Part shown: in pieces, positions 24,505 to 32,911 of the stretch | Position numbering within the stretch: the stretch's first letter is position 1 | How the letters are laid out: each line of letters begins with the position of its first letter | Source of the DNA: Candidatus Brachybacter algidus | GTDB lineage: Bacteria; Bacteroidota; Bacteroidia; Chitinophagales; Saprospiraceae | Length of the DNA stretch: 64,000 nt | Direction of reading: 5' to 3' | NCBI GenBank assembly: GCA_016711705.1 | Contig: JADJSK010000001.1 | Location: 1,054,001-1,118,000 of the forward strand | Position numbers and translations under genes: made by a program | The notes under the pieces: model-generated | Told to the model about the DNA's origin: nothing | What the model saw: the letters and a program-made list of their open reading frames with translations, nothing else | Databases searched by the model: none

Positions 24505-26517
24505 TTAGACTGTCTTTGGTTTAGCTTGTCCGATAACAGTTTTAGGTCTGATATCAGAAACCATATCATGTACTACAGCACCTGCGATGAATACTGAAGA
24601 GTATGTACCTATCGCAATACCAATCATGATACCGAAAGTAAATCCTTTGATACTGGAGCCTCCGAATACAAACATGATCGTCATCACCATGAAAGTTATG
24701 AAAGAGGTGATAATAGTTCTACCTAAAGTACTATTGATTGAAGCGTTGATCACTTCTGACTTACCCTGACTCAGATATTTACCCGAGAATTCACGAATAC
24801 GGTCAAAGATAATAACGGTATCATTCATTGAGTAACCAATAACTGTAAGGATTGCTGCAATGAATGCCTGATCAATCTCCATTGAGAAAGGTACAATTCC
24901 ATGGAAAATGGAGAATATCCCTAATACTACCAAAGAGTCATGTGCAAGTGCAATGATAGCACCAAGACTATATTGCCATCTGTTAAATCTGATAAATATA
25001 TATACAAATATCGCTAATAAGGCAAGAATTGCTGCCTTAAATGAACTTGATTTTATATCATCCGCTACCGTAGGACCTACTTTAGAGAAGCTCGCAACGT
25101 GCGTGCCATTGCCATCAGGCTTTTTAAATTCCTCAAGGTCAACCTGACCTTTTGTCAAATTCTGAACACTCGCATGTATTTTGGTAACAACTTCATTACT
25201 AACCTCAGGATTAGGATCTTCAATCTTGTATGAAGTAGTTATGTTATAAGTGTTTTTAACATCTACTGCTTTCACTATAGGTTCACCACCTAACTCAGCT
25301 TTAAGTTGAGTTCTGAATGCTTCAGTATTAATATCAGTTCCTTCAGCGAATGAAACGTTGGCGCTATATCCACCTTTCATATCCACTCCAAGTTCGAAAC
25401 CTTTTGTGAATATTGAAATTAAACAGATTATAGATAATCCTATCGAGAAAGCATATGCTTTTTTGCGAAGGCCCATCCAGTTTATATTAGCTCCATGAAA
25501 CACTTTATCTGAGAATGAAGTTGAGAACTTCAACTCCTTACCCTTTCCTGTCCACCAGTCTGTAATCATTCTTCCAACAAGTACAGCTGTAAATAGAGAG
25601 CAAAGTACACCAACTATCATCACCACTGCAAATCCTTTTACAGGACCTAGTCCAAAGTATGCAAGAATTACATTCGTGAATAAAGTAATGATGTTCGCAT
25701 CAATGATGGCAGAATAAGAATGTTTGAAACCTTCCGAAATAGCATTCTTCAATGCAAGTCCATTTTTAAGTTCTTCTTTAACCCTTTCAAATATGATTAC
25801 ACTGACACCGACGGCTATACCCATTGTAAGTAAAATACCTGCTATACCCGGTAAAGTCAAAACTGTACCTTTTGATGCCAATATTCCAAAAATAAAGAAC
25901 ATGTTAAACAACAACGTAATGACTGCTATGAGACCCGCTGTGGAGAAATATGCTATCATGAAGGCAACAATGAATAGCAATCCTATAAGTATAGCTATCA
26001 TTGATTTATTAATGTTTTCCTGACCAAGAGATGGACCGACTAAAGATTCTTGCACGATTCTTGTACCTGCTGGTAATTTACCAATTTGAAGAATGTTTGC
26101 AAGGTCTTTGCCTTCCTGAACTGAAAAGTCACCTGATATCTGAGAATCACCTGAAGTAATCGCATTGTTAACTCTTGGTGCTGAAACCACTTCATCATCT
26201 AGTACGATTGCTATTTCTCTATTCTGATCTGCAGCCGCTTTAGTAGTCATTTCGCCCCACTTCTTAGAACCCTCTTGGTCCATTCTTATAGATACAGCAA
26301 CTTGATGCGAGGTCTGATCTTGTGTTTCTCTTGCATCTACTACTCTATCTCCTTCCAATGGCGCTTTACCTGAGCGCGGCATTTTCACAGCATATAGTTG
26401 ATATTTGCTTGTGTATTTAAATGTTTCTGGATCTTTGTTAGGTTTTGAAGCCCATTTAAATTGCAGATCATTAGGGAATAATGCTTTTATTTCAGGCAAA
26501 TTCAAATAATCCATCAC
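24505..26517 (-). CDS. secDF: Protein translocase SecDF, C-terminal portion (after two frameshifts)
   Basis: Most of the fused SecDF export motor: the end of the SecD head, SecD membrane helices (GIAGILLTMGIAVGVSVIIFERVKEEL) and the complete SecF half (IDQAFIAAILTVIGYSMNDTVIIFDRIRE). SecDF uses the proton gradient to pull preproteins across the membrane. The frame opens at GTG 26517, reading V-M-DYLNLPEIKALFP, which in homologues lies mid-protein, so this is not a true start. The preceding frame is recovered by adding one A (minus strand) in the T5 run at 26521-26525. The RVVDARETQDQTS and VLDDEVVSAPRVNNAI blocks belong to the SecD head. Confidence 0.85.
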   Translation of the reverse strand: MMDYLNLPEIKALFPNDLQFKWASKPNKDPETFKYTSKYQLYAVKMPRSGKAPLEGDRVVDARETQDQTSHQVAVSIRMDQEGSKKWGEMTTKAAADQNREIAIVLDDEVVSAPRVNNAITSGDSQISGDFSVQEGKDLANILQIGKLPAGTRIVQESLVGPSLGQENINKSMIAILIGLLFIVAFMIAYFSTAGLIAVITLLFNMFFIFGILASKGTVLTLPGIAGILLTMGIAVGVSVIIFERVKEELKNGLALKNAISEGFKHSYSAIIDANIITLFTNVILAYFGLGPVKGFAVVMIVGVLCSLFTAVLVGRMITDWWTGKGKELKFSTSFSDKVFHGANINWMGLRKKAYAFSIGLSIICLISIFTKGFELGVDMKGGYSANVSFAEGTDINTEAFRTQLKAELGGEPIVKAVDVKNTYNITTSYKIEDPNPEVSNEVVTKIHASVQNLTKGQVDLEEFKKPDGNGTHVASFSKVGPTVADDIKSSSFKAAILALLAIFVYIFIRFNRWQYSLGAIIALAHDSLVVLGIFSIFHGIVPFSMEIDQAFIAAILTVIGYSMNDTVIIFDRIREFSGKYLSQGKSEVINASINSTLGRTIITSFITFMVMTIMFVFGGSSIKGFTFGIMIGIAIGTYSSVFIAGAVVHDMVSDIRPKTVIGQAKPKTV

Positions 26518-26548
26518 TGCTTTTTCTTATTCTTATCAGCAACACCCA

Positions 26549-27580
26549 TTACAGCCAATGGAAAAGAAATTCCTTTAGATGTAGCTGAGTTTGGAGTAAA
26601 TATTTTAAAAGCGGACCACTTGCCTGGTTGATATTTGAATTGGGTACATCAACAATTCTCATCGTCGAATCAATAACAACGCCAAGACTGTCTGTCTTTT
26701 TATCCCATATAGTGTCCTTTACTGTCGCAGGAATTTCAACGGCAGACGAATCACCTTTCATTGTTTTAAGGTATTTATCAGCATTAGTCAACCCTTCAAG
26801 TACTCCGGGATCTGATGCTCTATAAACATCGAAAAATTCAAGTTTCGCGCTGGCTTGAAGAAATTTTCTCGCACGTTCAGGATTATCCACACCTGGTAAT
26901 TCTACCACGATCATATCTCTACCTGCATCCAAAGAAACATTCGGCTGTGTTACACCAAATTTATCTATTCTATCTTTTAATCTTTTAAAAGTAAGATCAA
27001 CAGTTTGTTTAGCCTTTTCTTGCAGTACATTTAAAACCTGAGCATCCGAAGCATTTGGCTTCAAGTCATTTTTTAAAGACGGGCTTTTAGAAAAGATAGA
27101 TGAAAGTGTTTTTCCACCTGAAATCTTATTCCATTCTTCACCAAATGCAGTAACAAAGCTAATTTGCTCTGTAACCAGCCTTTTTTCTGTTTTATTTAAT
27201 GCTTCCAAAAAAGTTGCATCTTTACTTTGATTGGACATTGATAAAAGAAAATCTTTCAAATCCACCTGCAAAACAGTACTCATACCACCTTTTAAGTCAA
27301 GACCTAAAGCTAGTTGTTGTCTTTTTAGATCATCGTATGAGTAACTTTTGATACCAGGGATACTGAAAATAGTTTCACTGGACATTGAGTCAAGAAAAGC
27401 GATTCTTGCTTCTTTGTACACCTGGTCCCTTGATTCAGCAGGAGCTGCAGCAGCTGCTATTTTTGCTTTGGCATCAGCATTGCTTTCGACTCTTGATGTT
27501 GGCCAATAAAAAACATACTGGAGCAAACAAACCAGAGCGATCGCAACTAGAAAAAATTTTATTATTCCTTTACCTTGCAT
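26549..27580 (-). CDS. secDF: Protein translocase SecDF, N-terminal portion (before two frameshifts)
   Basis: First part of the same secDF gene: an N-terminal membrane anchor (about residues 7-24), an extended Bacteroidota-type insertion, the LALGLDLKGGMSTVLQVDLKDFL block and the P1 head (DRIDKFGVTQPNVSLDAGRDMIVVELPGVDNPERARKFLQ). The last residues after GPLLK are out-of-frame noise ending in a stop at 26549. Adding one A (minus strand) in the T4 run at 26603-26606 gives KIFTPNSATSKGISFP and a short intermediate frame, and a second added A at 26521-26525 joins the C-terminal portion. SecDF is normally needed for growth, so errors in the sequence are more likely than decay. Confidence 0.85.
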   Translation of the reverse strand: MQGKGIIKFFLVAIALVCLLQYVFYWPTSRVESNADAKAKIAAAAAPAESRDQVYKEARIAFLDSMSSETIFSIPGIKSYSYDDLKRQQLALGLDLKGGMSTVLQVDLKDFLLSMSNQSKDATFLEALNKTEKRLVTEQISFVTAFGEEWNKISGGKTLSSIFSKSPSLKNDLKPNASDAQVLNVLQEKAKQTVDLTFKRLKDRIDKFGVTQPNVSLDAGRDMIVVELPGVDNPERARKFLQASAKLEFFDVYRASDPGVLEGLTNADKYLKTMKGDSSAVEIPATVKDTIWDKKTDSLGVVIDSTMRIVDVPNSNINQASGPLLKYLLQTQLHLKEFLFHWL

Positions 27581-27708
27581 TTTTTAATTTTTTAAAATCT
27601 ATTTTCGTTATCTAAAAAACATGTCTGACAGAAAACCAAAACACAATGAAGTTCAATCTGTATGATAGTTTCAGGCATGCCAATGTATGTCCTTTTTCTA
27701 AGGCGGTG

Positions 27709-27716
27709 CAAATATA
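27709..27716 (-). promoter_or_regulatory. Possible -7 box TATATTTG for secDF
   Basis: The minus strand reads TATATTTG, matching TAnnTTTG, about 130 bp before the secDF ATG. No matching -33 box is clear. The remaining sequence of the 299-bp gap 27581-27879 is AT-rich with no other structure that I can support. Confidence 0.3.
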
Positions 27717-27879
27717 TAAATTATCTTTATAAATAATAATAGAAATGTAACTAAATACCTAGTAGCGCGTCCTAAAATAAATTAATTTACAATAAGAGGG
27801 AACGAAATGTGATTTTTATTTGTCTTCTTAGCATATTTATATAACCAAAATTTCTTAAACAACATAAATTATAAAAAGT

Positions 27880-28377
27880 ATGGGTTTATTTTCATTTTTA
27901 AAAGGATCAGGAAAAGACGATCTTAAAAAGAAAGAAGCAGAATTAGCTGCCAAAACAGCTGTTGACGAAGCTAATGCAACAGCTCAGCAAGCAGTTTTTC
28001 ATTCACAAAAGGTTCTGTGGCTAGAAAGCATAGTTACTAATCTGAATATTCCTGTCACTGATTTAGCCGTGCAATTGGATGGCGATACAGTAACAGTCAG
28101 TGGAAGTGTCGCTACCCAAGCTGAAAAGGAGAAAATAGTTCTTGCTCTTGGTAATGTGAATGGGATCGCTGTTGTAGACGACCAAATGACAGCAGAGACG
28201 GTAGAAGATGAAAGCAATTTCTACGAAGTAAAATCGGGAGATTCATTATCTAAAATCGCAAAAGCTTACTATGGTGATGCAATGAAGTATCATAAAATTT
28301 TTGACGCTAATAAACCGATGTTATCTGATCCTGACAAAATATATCCAGGCCAGACTCTCCGTATACCAAAATTATAA
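27880..28377 (+). CDS. lysM: BON-LysM protein (Kbp/YgaU-like)
   Basis: A 165-aa protein in the Kbp/YgaU architecture: a charged N-terminal segment, a BON domain (about residues 50-105, VTVSGSVATQAEKEKIVLALGNVNGIAVVDDQM) and a C-terminal LysM domain (EVKSGDSLSKIAKAYYGD ... IYPGQTLRIPKL). There is no signal peptide. In Escherichia coli the homologue is a cytoplasmic potassium sensor, while elsewhere it is annotated as peptidoglycan-binding. Length matches the family. It is monocistronic, with a terminator 60 bp downstream. Confidence 0.92.
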   Translation: MGLFSFLKGSGKDDLKKKEAELAAKTAVDEANATAQQAVFHSQKVLWLESIVTNLNIPVTDLAVQLDGDTVTVSGSVATQAEKEKIVLALGNVNGIAVVDDQMTAETVEDESNFYEVKSGDSLSKIAKAYYGDAMKYHKIFDANKPMLSDPDKIYPGQTLRIPKL

Positions 28378-28438
28378 ATTATCTGCTCAAATCTCCTTTT
28401 CATAAAATATTTGAAGAGGTTTGGAAGATTAAGAATTT

Positions 28439-28467
28439 TAAAAGCTGCTATTTGGCAGCTTTTTTTA
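28439..28467 (+). terminator. Terminator after the BON-LysM gene
   Basis: Stem aaagctgc / gcagcttt (28441-28448 and 28455-28462), 6-base loop, then a run of seven T. Its end overlaps the stop codon of the convergent ABC permease gene at 28465. Confidence 0.85.
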
Positions 28468-29748
28468 TTTCCTATTATGAAAGTACGTAGAGGCAAAGAG
28501 GCAAATAGTTCCAAAGCCCATTAAAACACTCATTTTCACTAAAAATCTACTCCAAACTATGCCTCTTAGGAAGACATCCTGGACCAAACTTAAACTCCAG
28601 TGCAGTGGTGATAACTTTGCAAGACTTTGCATCCAATGAGGTAAAACCTCTATTGGTATCCAGATGCCTCCGATAGCCGACATCAATATTATCGTGATGG
28701 ATCCAAACATCATAGCCTGATGGTAAGTATTAAAATAACTTCCGATCAGCATACCAAAGCTTATTGCACTGAAAGTAATCACAACTGCTGCCAAAATCAC
28801 ATTCCACCATTCATGACCAATATCCAGCCCAGGCAATCCAAAATATGGAAGGACCATAATACTAATAGTCAATAGAAACAAAAACTGAAATATACCGAAA
28901 CAGGTGTATAAGAGCACTTTCCCATTTATTATATCAAAGTAACTACCGGGAGACATAGCTATCCTTAATCTACTCCCTTCATTTTTCTCTTTGATGTAAT
29001 TGCCTGAAAGTGGAATAACAAGAAAAAAGATGGCAAAGACAATCCATGCCGGCACATTGTGCTGAACGGAATTCATAACCAGTGATTCATTTTTTAGTCT
29101 ACCAAGATTTTCCTGGGTAATAGAATTCGCAAGAACTTCATGAGTGTCAATTATTCTTTCTGAAGAATTATTTGTATTATTAGAAGATATCTTTTTGAAG
29201 AGTAGATCAAATTGCACTTTGAATAGCATCCTTTCTAAAGCATTTTGCACCGCCATTCTAAAAGTATTTTTAGCAACCGGATCGAATATCAAAACAACAC
29301 TTATAGAATCAACTGCAGGACGCACCGGAATTATGGCTGGATTTCCCATGTTTTGACCAATGACATTAACAATTTTGTTGGTCTTATTGACCATCTCAGC
29401 ATAAGTTCCTTTCTTAATAATCACCCCAACCGGATATTTACCTTCAGAAATCAATTGTCTGGCTTGGTTGGTATTAATAGGTTTATCATTGAATTGATCA
29501 ATCAACGTAAATTGGCCAGAATGAATAAAATGACTTTTCAGTGAATCTCCCAAAGGTTTTTGATCATCATCTGACCACACAAGGTTAAATTTTACGTCTT
29601 GATAATCTTTAAAAGGAACATCCTGGATTATGGCCATGACTATAATAAGTATCATAGGCATACCCAACAGCATCAACAGCCCTGGCCAATCCCGAAGCAA
29701 TAATGTTCCTTCTTTAATAAATGTAGCTATGACTCTTTGTATGTTCAA
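28465..29748 (-). CDS. ABC-2 type transporter permease
   Basis: Membrane subunit (427 aa) of an ABC-2 exporter: one N-terminal helix (about residues 25-42), a large extracytoplasmic domain (about 45-220) and a C-terminal block of five helices with the WIVFAIFFLVIPLSGNYIKEKNEGS and IGGIWIPIEVLPHWMQSLAKLSPLHWSL motifs of this class. The start is TTG at 29748, overlapping the ATPase stop (TTGA), typical of tight coupling. Together with the ATPase it forms an efflux system for a hydrophobic product, here most likely that of the upstream DarA/BtrH genes. Confidence 0.9.
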   Translation of the reverse strand: MNIQRVIATFIKEGTLLLRDWPGLLMLLGMPMILIIVMAIIQDVPFKDYQDVKFNLVWSDDDQKPLGDSLKSHFIHSGQFTLIDQFNDKPINTNQARQLISEGKYPVGVIIKKGTYAEMVNKTNKIVNVIGQNMGNPAIIPVRPAVDSISVVLIFDPVAKNTFRMAVQNALERMLFKVQFDLLFKKISSNNTNNSSERIIDTHEVLANSITQENLGRLKNESLVMNSVQHNVPAWIVFAIFFLVIPLSGNYIKEKNEGSRLRIAMSPGSYFDIINGKVLLYTCFGIFQFLFLLTISIMVLPYFGLPGLDIGHEWWNVILAAVVITFSAISFGMLIGSYFNTYHQAMMFGSITIILMSAIGGIWIPIEVLPHWMQSLAKLSPLHWSLSLVQDVFLRGIVWSRFLVKMSVLMGFGTICLFASTYFHNRK

Positions 29749-30479
29749 TCTCTGACTTTACTACCGGTTAATGATAAAAACAACTTCTCAATACTTGAAC
29801 TTTGAGTATCATTTATTAATGATTGAGGACTTCCATTACATAACATTCGCCCATGATCCATGATAAAAATATTATCGCATAATTCCTCAGCTTCACTTAA
29901 TAAATGACTAGTATATAGCAGTGTTTTACCCTTGAATTGTAAATCTTTTATAACTTCATGAATAAGAGCACGACTCTGGATATCCACGCCTGCAGTAGGT
30001 TCATCGAGAATAATAAACTCAGGATCATGCAAGAGACCAGCAATAATATTGGCTCTTCTATTCATACCTCCAGAAAAATGCTTTATTTGCTTTTTAAGAT
30101 GATCCTTAAGATGGAGATATTCAGCATAATATTCAATTCTATTTTTAATCGTATTCTTTGCAAGTGAATACAATCCGCCATAATACTTTAAATTCTCTGA
30201 CAATGTTAAGTCTCCAAAGAGTCCATCTTGCTGTGGGACAAAACCTATCTGGTTCTTATTAAGATCTTGAGGCTCCGAACCATTTATAGACTGATATACT
30301 TTTCCGGTTGAAGGCTTAATAAGACTGCAAATAATATGTATGAGTGTGCTCTTACCTGCGCCATTAGGCCCTAACAGACCATTTATCTTTCCATTTAGAA
30401 TGATCATAGAAACATCAGAAACTGCTTCCTCTTGTTGATTATTATATTTAAAGCTAACGTGATCCAGTATGATATCCAT
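29745..30479 (-). CDS. ABC transporter ATP-binding protein (ABC-2 exporter partner)
   Basis: A 244-aa ATPase with all motifs intact: Walker A GPNGAGKST (about residues 36-44), Q-loop FVPQQDGLFGDLTL, signature FSGGMNRRANII, Walker B FIILDEPTAGVD and the H-loop YTSHLL. It contrasts with the degenerate ABC gene at the window start. It overlaps the permease gene by 4 bp and follows the BtrH-type gene by seven bases, so it belongs to the same transcript. Confidence 0.93.
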   Translation of the reverse strand: MDIILDHVSFKYNNQQEEAVSDVSMIILNGKINGLLGPNGAGKSTLIHIICSLIKPSTGKVYQSINGSEPQDLNKNQIGFVPQQDGLFGDLTLSENLKYYGGLYSLAKNTIKNRIEYYAEYLHLKDHLKKQIKHFSGGMNRRANIIAGLLHDPEFIILDEPTAGVDIQSRALIHEVIKDLQFKGKTLLYTSHLLSEAEELCDNIFIMDHGRMLCNGSPQSLINDTQSSSIEKLFLSLTGSKVRD

Positions 30480-30486
30480 TCCTATA

Positions 30487-31488
30487 TCATATTATTTTAA
30501 CTTGACCTAAACGTTTGAAGAAATCTACTTCCCTCTCCCCTATTAAGGCAAGCTTATCCCCTATTTCCACAAAAGTATTAGATTCAGAAGAACGACTTTT
30601 GATGATCTTTGCTGAATTATAGGCAAAATCTCTCCACATATCACCGATTTCTGTCATTTCTGTTGACAACTTTGCCAATTCATTATTCTGAATAAGTTTA
30701 CTGGATTCTTTTAAAAAGGCAGCATACATAAAACGAAATCCTCCACCTCCTGTACCAATTTCTTCTTGCATTCTTATTAGATTACCCAGAGCAAGAAGGC
30801 TTTTTCTATCTCCAAGTGTCTTTGGATAATTTTGAAGCCTTTTTGCAAGGTAACCAATAGCCTTTACTCCAATAAATCCGACTGGTGTCCTATTTATAAG
30901 AAATGAAGTTCTTTTCAATCCCCTTCTTATAGCATTCTTTAAGTCAACTTCTTTATTTGGGAGTGATTTTATATAATATAATTTTCCAGATGGTTGAGGA
31001 AAACCTTTTGCATAGCGCGCTTTGAGTAAATCATCTTTATGCAGCCTCTTTACCTCATGAAGTACAGGATCACCAACTAAATATTCATCACCTTCCTTTC
31101 CAAAGATTACTATATTATGAGCATTAAAGTGAAATCTATATGCATCAGGAAGGTAAGGCAAATAGTAAACACTGCACATAATTCCGACTGGAATATTCTT
31201 TTCAAGTAATTTATCCAGGGCTTCCATGGATTTATGAGGTGAACTGAATTTCTTTGTCACCACTTCAGCTCCCAATAGCTTCATAGTTCTGTTGAAAATC
31301 CCACCAGGCCATATTCTGTAACTTGTTGCAGAGATCCCATTGAGTTTAACAAAAGGCAAATGAATAAAAAAGATACCACTACCTATCCCAAATACCATTG
31401 GTTCAGAGAGTGAAAGTCCCTGGTGAGCCAATAAGTTTACAGTAACACCTGATTCACAATGAGCTGACTGAGTATGTTTAAAATTCAT
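30487..31488 (-). CDS. BtrH N-terminal domain protein (BtrH/DUF4872), probable acyltransferase
   Basis: A 333-aa protein in the BtrH_N plus DUF4872 arrangement. BtrH itself transfers an acyl group from acyl carrier protein in butirosin synthesis. The putative catalytic region is the N-terminal HTQSAHCESGVTVNLLAHQGLSLSEPMVFGIGSG with Cys at about residue 11, and a later NAHNIVIFGKEGDEYLVGDPV segment carries the His/Asp of a papain-like fold. It has no signal peptide. Its start overlaps the stop of the 146-aa gene, and the ABC genes follow, so acylation and export are likely linked. The substrate is unknown. Confidence 0.82.
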   Translation of the reverse strand: MNFKHTQSAHCESGVTVNLLAHQGLSLSEPMVFGIGSGIFFIHLPFVKLNGISATSYRIWPGGIFNRTMKLLGAEVVTKKFSSPHKSMEALDKLLEKNIPVGIMCSVYYLPYLPDAYRFHFNAHNIVIFGKEGDEYLVGDPVLHEVKRLHKDDLLKARYAKGFPQPSGKLYYIKSLPNKEVDLKNAIRRGLKRTSFLINRTPVGFIGVKAIGYLAKRLQNYPKTLGDRKSLLALGNLIRMQEEIGTGGGGFRFMYAAFLKESSKLIQNNELAKLSTEMTEIGDMWRDFAYNSAKIIKSRSSESNTFVEIGDKLALIGEREVDFFKRLGQVKII

Positions 31489-31928
31489 TATAATTTCTTT
31501 TCCAAATTGTGGTTTGACTTATAAAGGTCGATGTCCTTTAATTCTTCAACAGTAATCCCGAAAACGTCTGCATAGTTTTTCAAAGTTGTTACTCCTAAAT
31601 TATTAAAAACAACAGGCTTAAAGTGTCTTCTTACCTGCCATTGCCATTTATTCATGTAGGATGATAAAATGCTAATATCAAGCAACTTTTTCTCCATGTA
31701 AAAAGGAATTGGACTGGTTTTACCGCTTTTAACATCATTTTCAGCTTCTAATATTTTCAATTCAACTTCTTCCCAAGCCTGCTGTAGAGCAACTATTTCC
31801 GGTTCCCAACCAACAGATTGAACGGTAGTATATTCTTCACCATCCGTGGCATATTTAAGCAACCCATCACCAAATTTATCACCATAGATAGATGTTTCAT
31901 TGTCTTGAGGGACCTCATTTTTCTTCAT
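31488..31928 (-). CDS. Conserved-looking 146-aa protein of unknown function in the DarA/BtrH cluster
   Basis: I do not recognise the family. The 146-residue soluble protein is charged, with no signal peptide or membrane segment. The middle (about residues 45-110) is predicted helical (EIVALQQAWEEVELKILEAENDVKSG, DISILSSYMNKWQWQVRRHF). The C-terminal half reads like a compact helical domain (YADVFGITVEELKDIDL). It lies between the DarA-like and BtrH-like genes with a one-base overlap downstream and a 27-bp gap upstream, so it should be a cytoplasmic accessory of this cluster. Confidence 0.7.
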   Translation of the reverse strand: MKKNEVPQDNETSIYGDKFGDGLLKYATDGEEYTTVQSVGWEPEIVALQQAWEEVELKILEAENDVKSGKTSPIPFYMEKKLLDISILSSYMNKWQWQVRRHFKPVVFNNLGVTTLKNYADVFGITVEELKDIDLYKSNHNLEKKL

Positions 31929-31955
31929 TGCTTAGTTTGTTATTAAATCGTTACA

Positions 31956-32891
31956 TCAGAATTTATTGTCTATGTAGTCAACTGATTTGTAATAAATTAA
32001 ATCTGATTCTAATCGCCTTCTTTTCAAAATCGCTTGAAATTTAGACACAAGTCCTTTAATGGGAGAAACTATGAAAATACCTACGATTAGAATATTTTTA
32101 AACAATAAGACAATGGGTTTTCGTTCCAGTGAACCGGGACCTCCTTTGCTTTTGATTTTTTTGGCCCAAATCTTAAATTGTTTGGTACCTGTTTCTTCAA
32201 GGAGAATCAATGCAGGTTTGATCTCTATGGCTCCTTTATTTACGAGTTCATCCTGAAGTCCTTCCCAATCATCAGACTCAAAAGCTTTTAAAATTGATTT
32301 GCCAAAATCAGGAGCGCGATCTATTTCCTTTTGCTGTATTCCTGCCTCAGGAAGAAATTTTGAAGCCTCTTTCTGCCCTTTGAACGCCCACCTAATGACA
32401 GTTAGAGTTGACACAAGATTGGGTGAGGAATCAACGAAAGCAATATTCCCTACCAAGTGACCTCCCAGTCTAATAATATGTTTTTTTATTTTCTCCTGTG
32501 CGTTTAACCACATATTTCTTGCTCCTATTAAAGTAAGAATTTTCGTTCCACTAATAAGGCTTTCCGCAATCTCATTTTGCATAAATGAAGTCATTGGCAA
32601 TGATGGGTGGAGAAACCATGGCTGAAACGCCACAATTAGCAAGTCATAGCGCTTGCCTGTGATAATGCCTTCTACCTCTACTTCCATTCCATCTTCCAAA
32701 ACACATTCAGGCATTGCATCAAAAAATTTCCAGGAGCTCCAGGGAAATGGGAAACTATGTTCCGGGACGATCCTTAAATAATCCACTTTATAATTGTCAG
32801 GAAAAACAGACAATACCCTTTCTACAAGATGTTTTAACTGCCCTGTTTGTGTGAAATACACCACACCAATATGTTTTTGATCCTGATTCAT
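31956..32891 (-). CDS. Flavodoxin-like protein, DarA/dialkylresorcinol-condensing-enzyme type
   Basis: A 311-aa protein with an N-terminal flavodoxin-like Rossmann segment (HIGVVYFTQTGQLKHLVERVL; the TQTGQL loop resembles an FMN phosphate loop) and a C-terminal hydrophobic helix (KPIVLLFKNILIVGIFIVSPIKG). Proteins of this appearance in Bacteroidota are commonly annotated as dialkylresorcinol condensing enzyme DarA and occur in flexirubin-type pigment clusters; I make this link from memory of the family. No ketosynthase III (DarB) is adjacent, so the chemistry cannot be fixed from this window. It is the first gene of the run leading to BtrH and the ABC exporter. Confidence 0.7.
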   Translation of the reverse strand: MNQDQKHIGVVYFTQTGQLKHLVERVLSVFPDNYKVDYLRIVPEHSFPFPWSSWKFFDAMPECVLEDGMEVEVEGIITGKRYDLLIVAFQPWFLHPSLPMTSFMQNEIAESLISGTKILTLIGARNMWLNAQEKIKKHIIRLGGHLVGNIAFVDSSPNLVSTLTVIRWAFKGQKEASKFLPEAGIQQKEIDRAPDFGKSILKAFESDDWEGLQDELVNKGAIEIKPALILLEETGTKQFKIWAKKIKSKGGPGSLERKPIVLLFKNILIVGIFIVSPIKGLVSKFQAILKRRRLESDLIYYKSVDYIDNKF

Positions 32892-32911
32892 GATTTTATT
32901 AAATATAAAGA

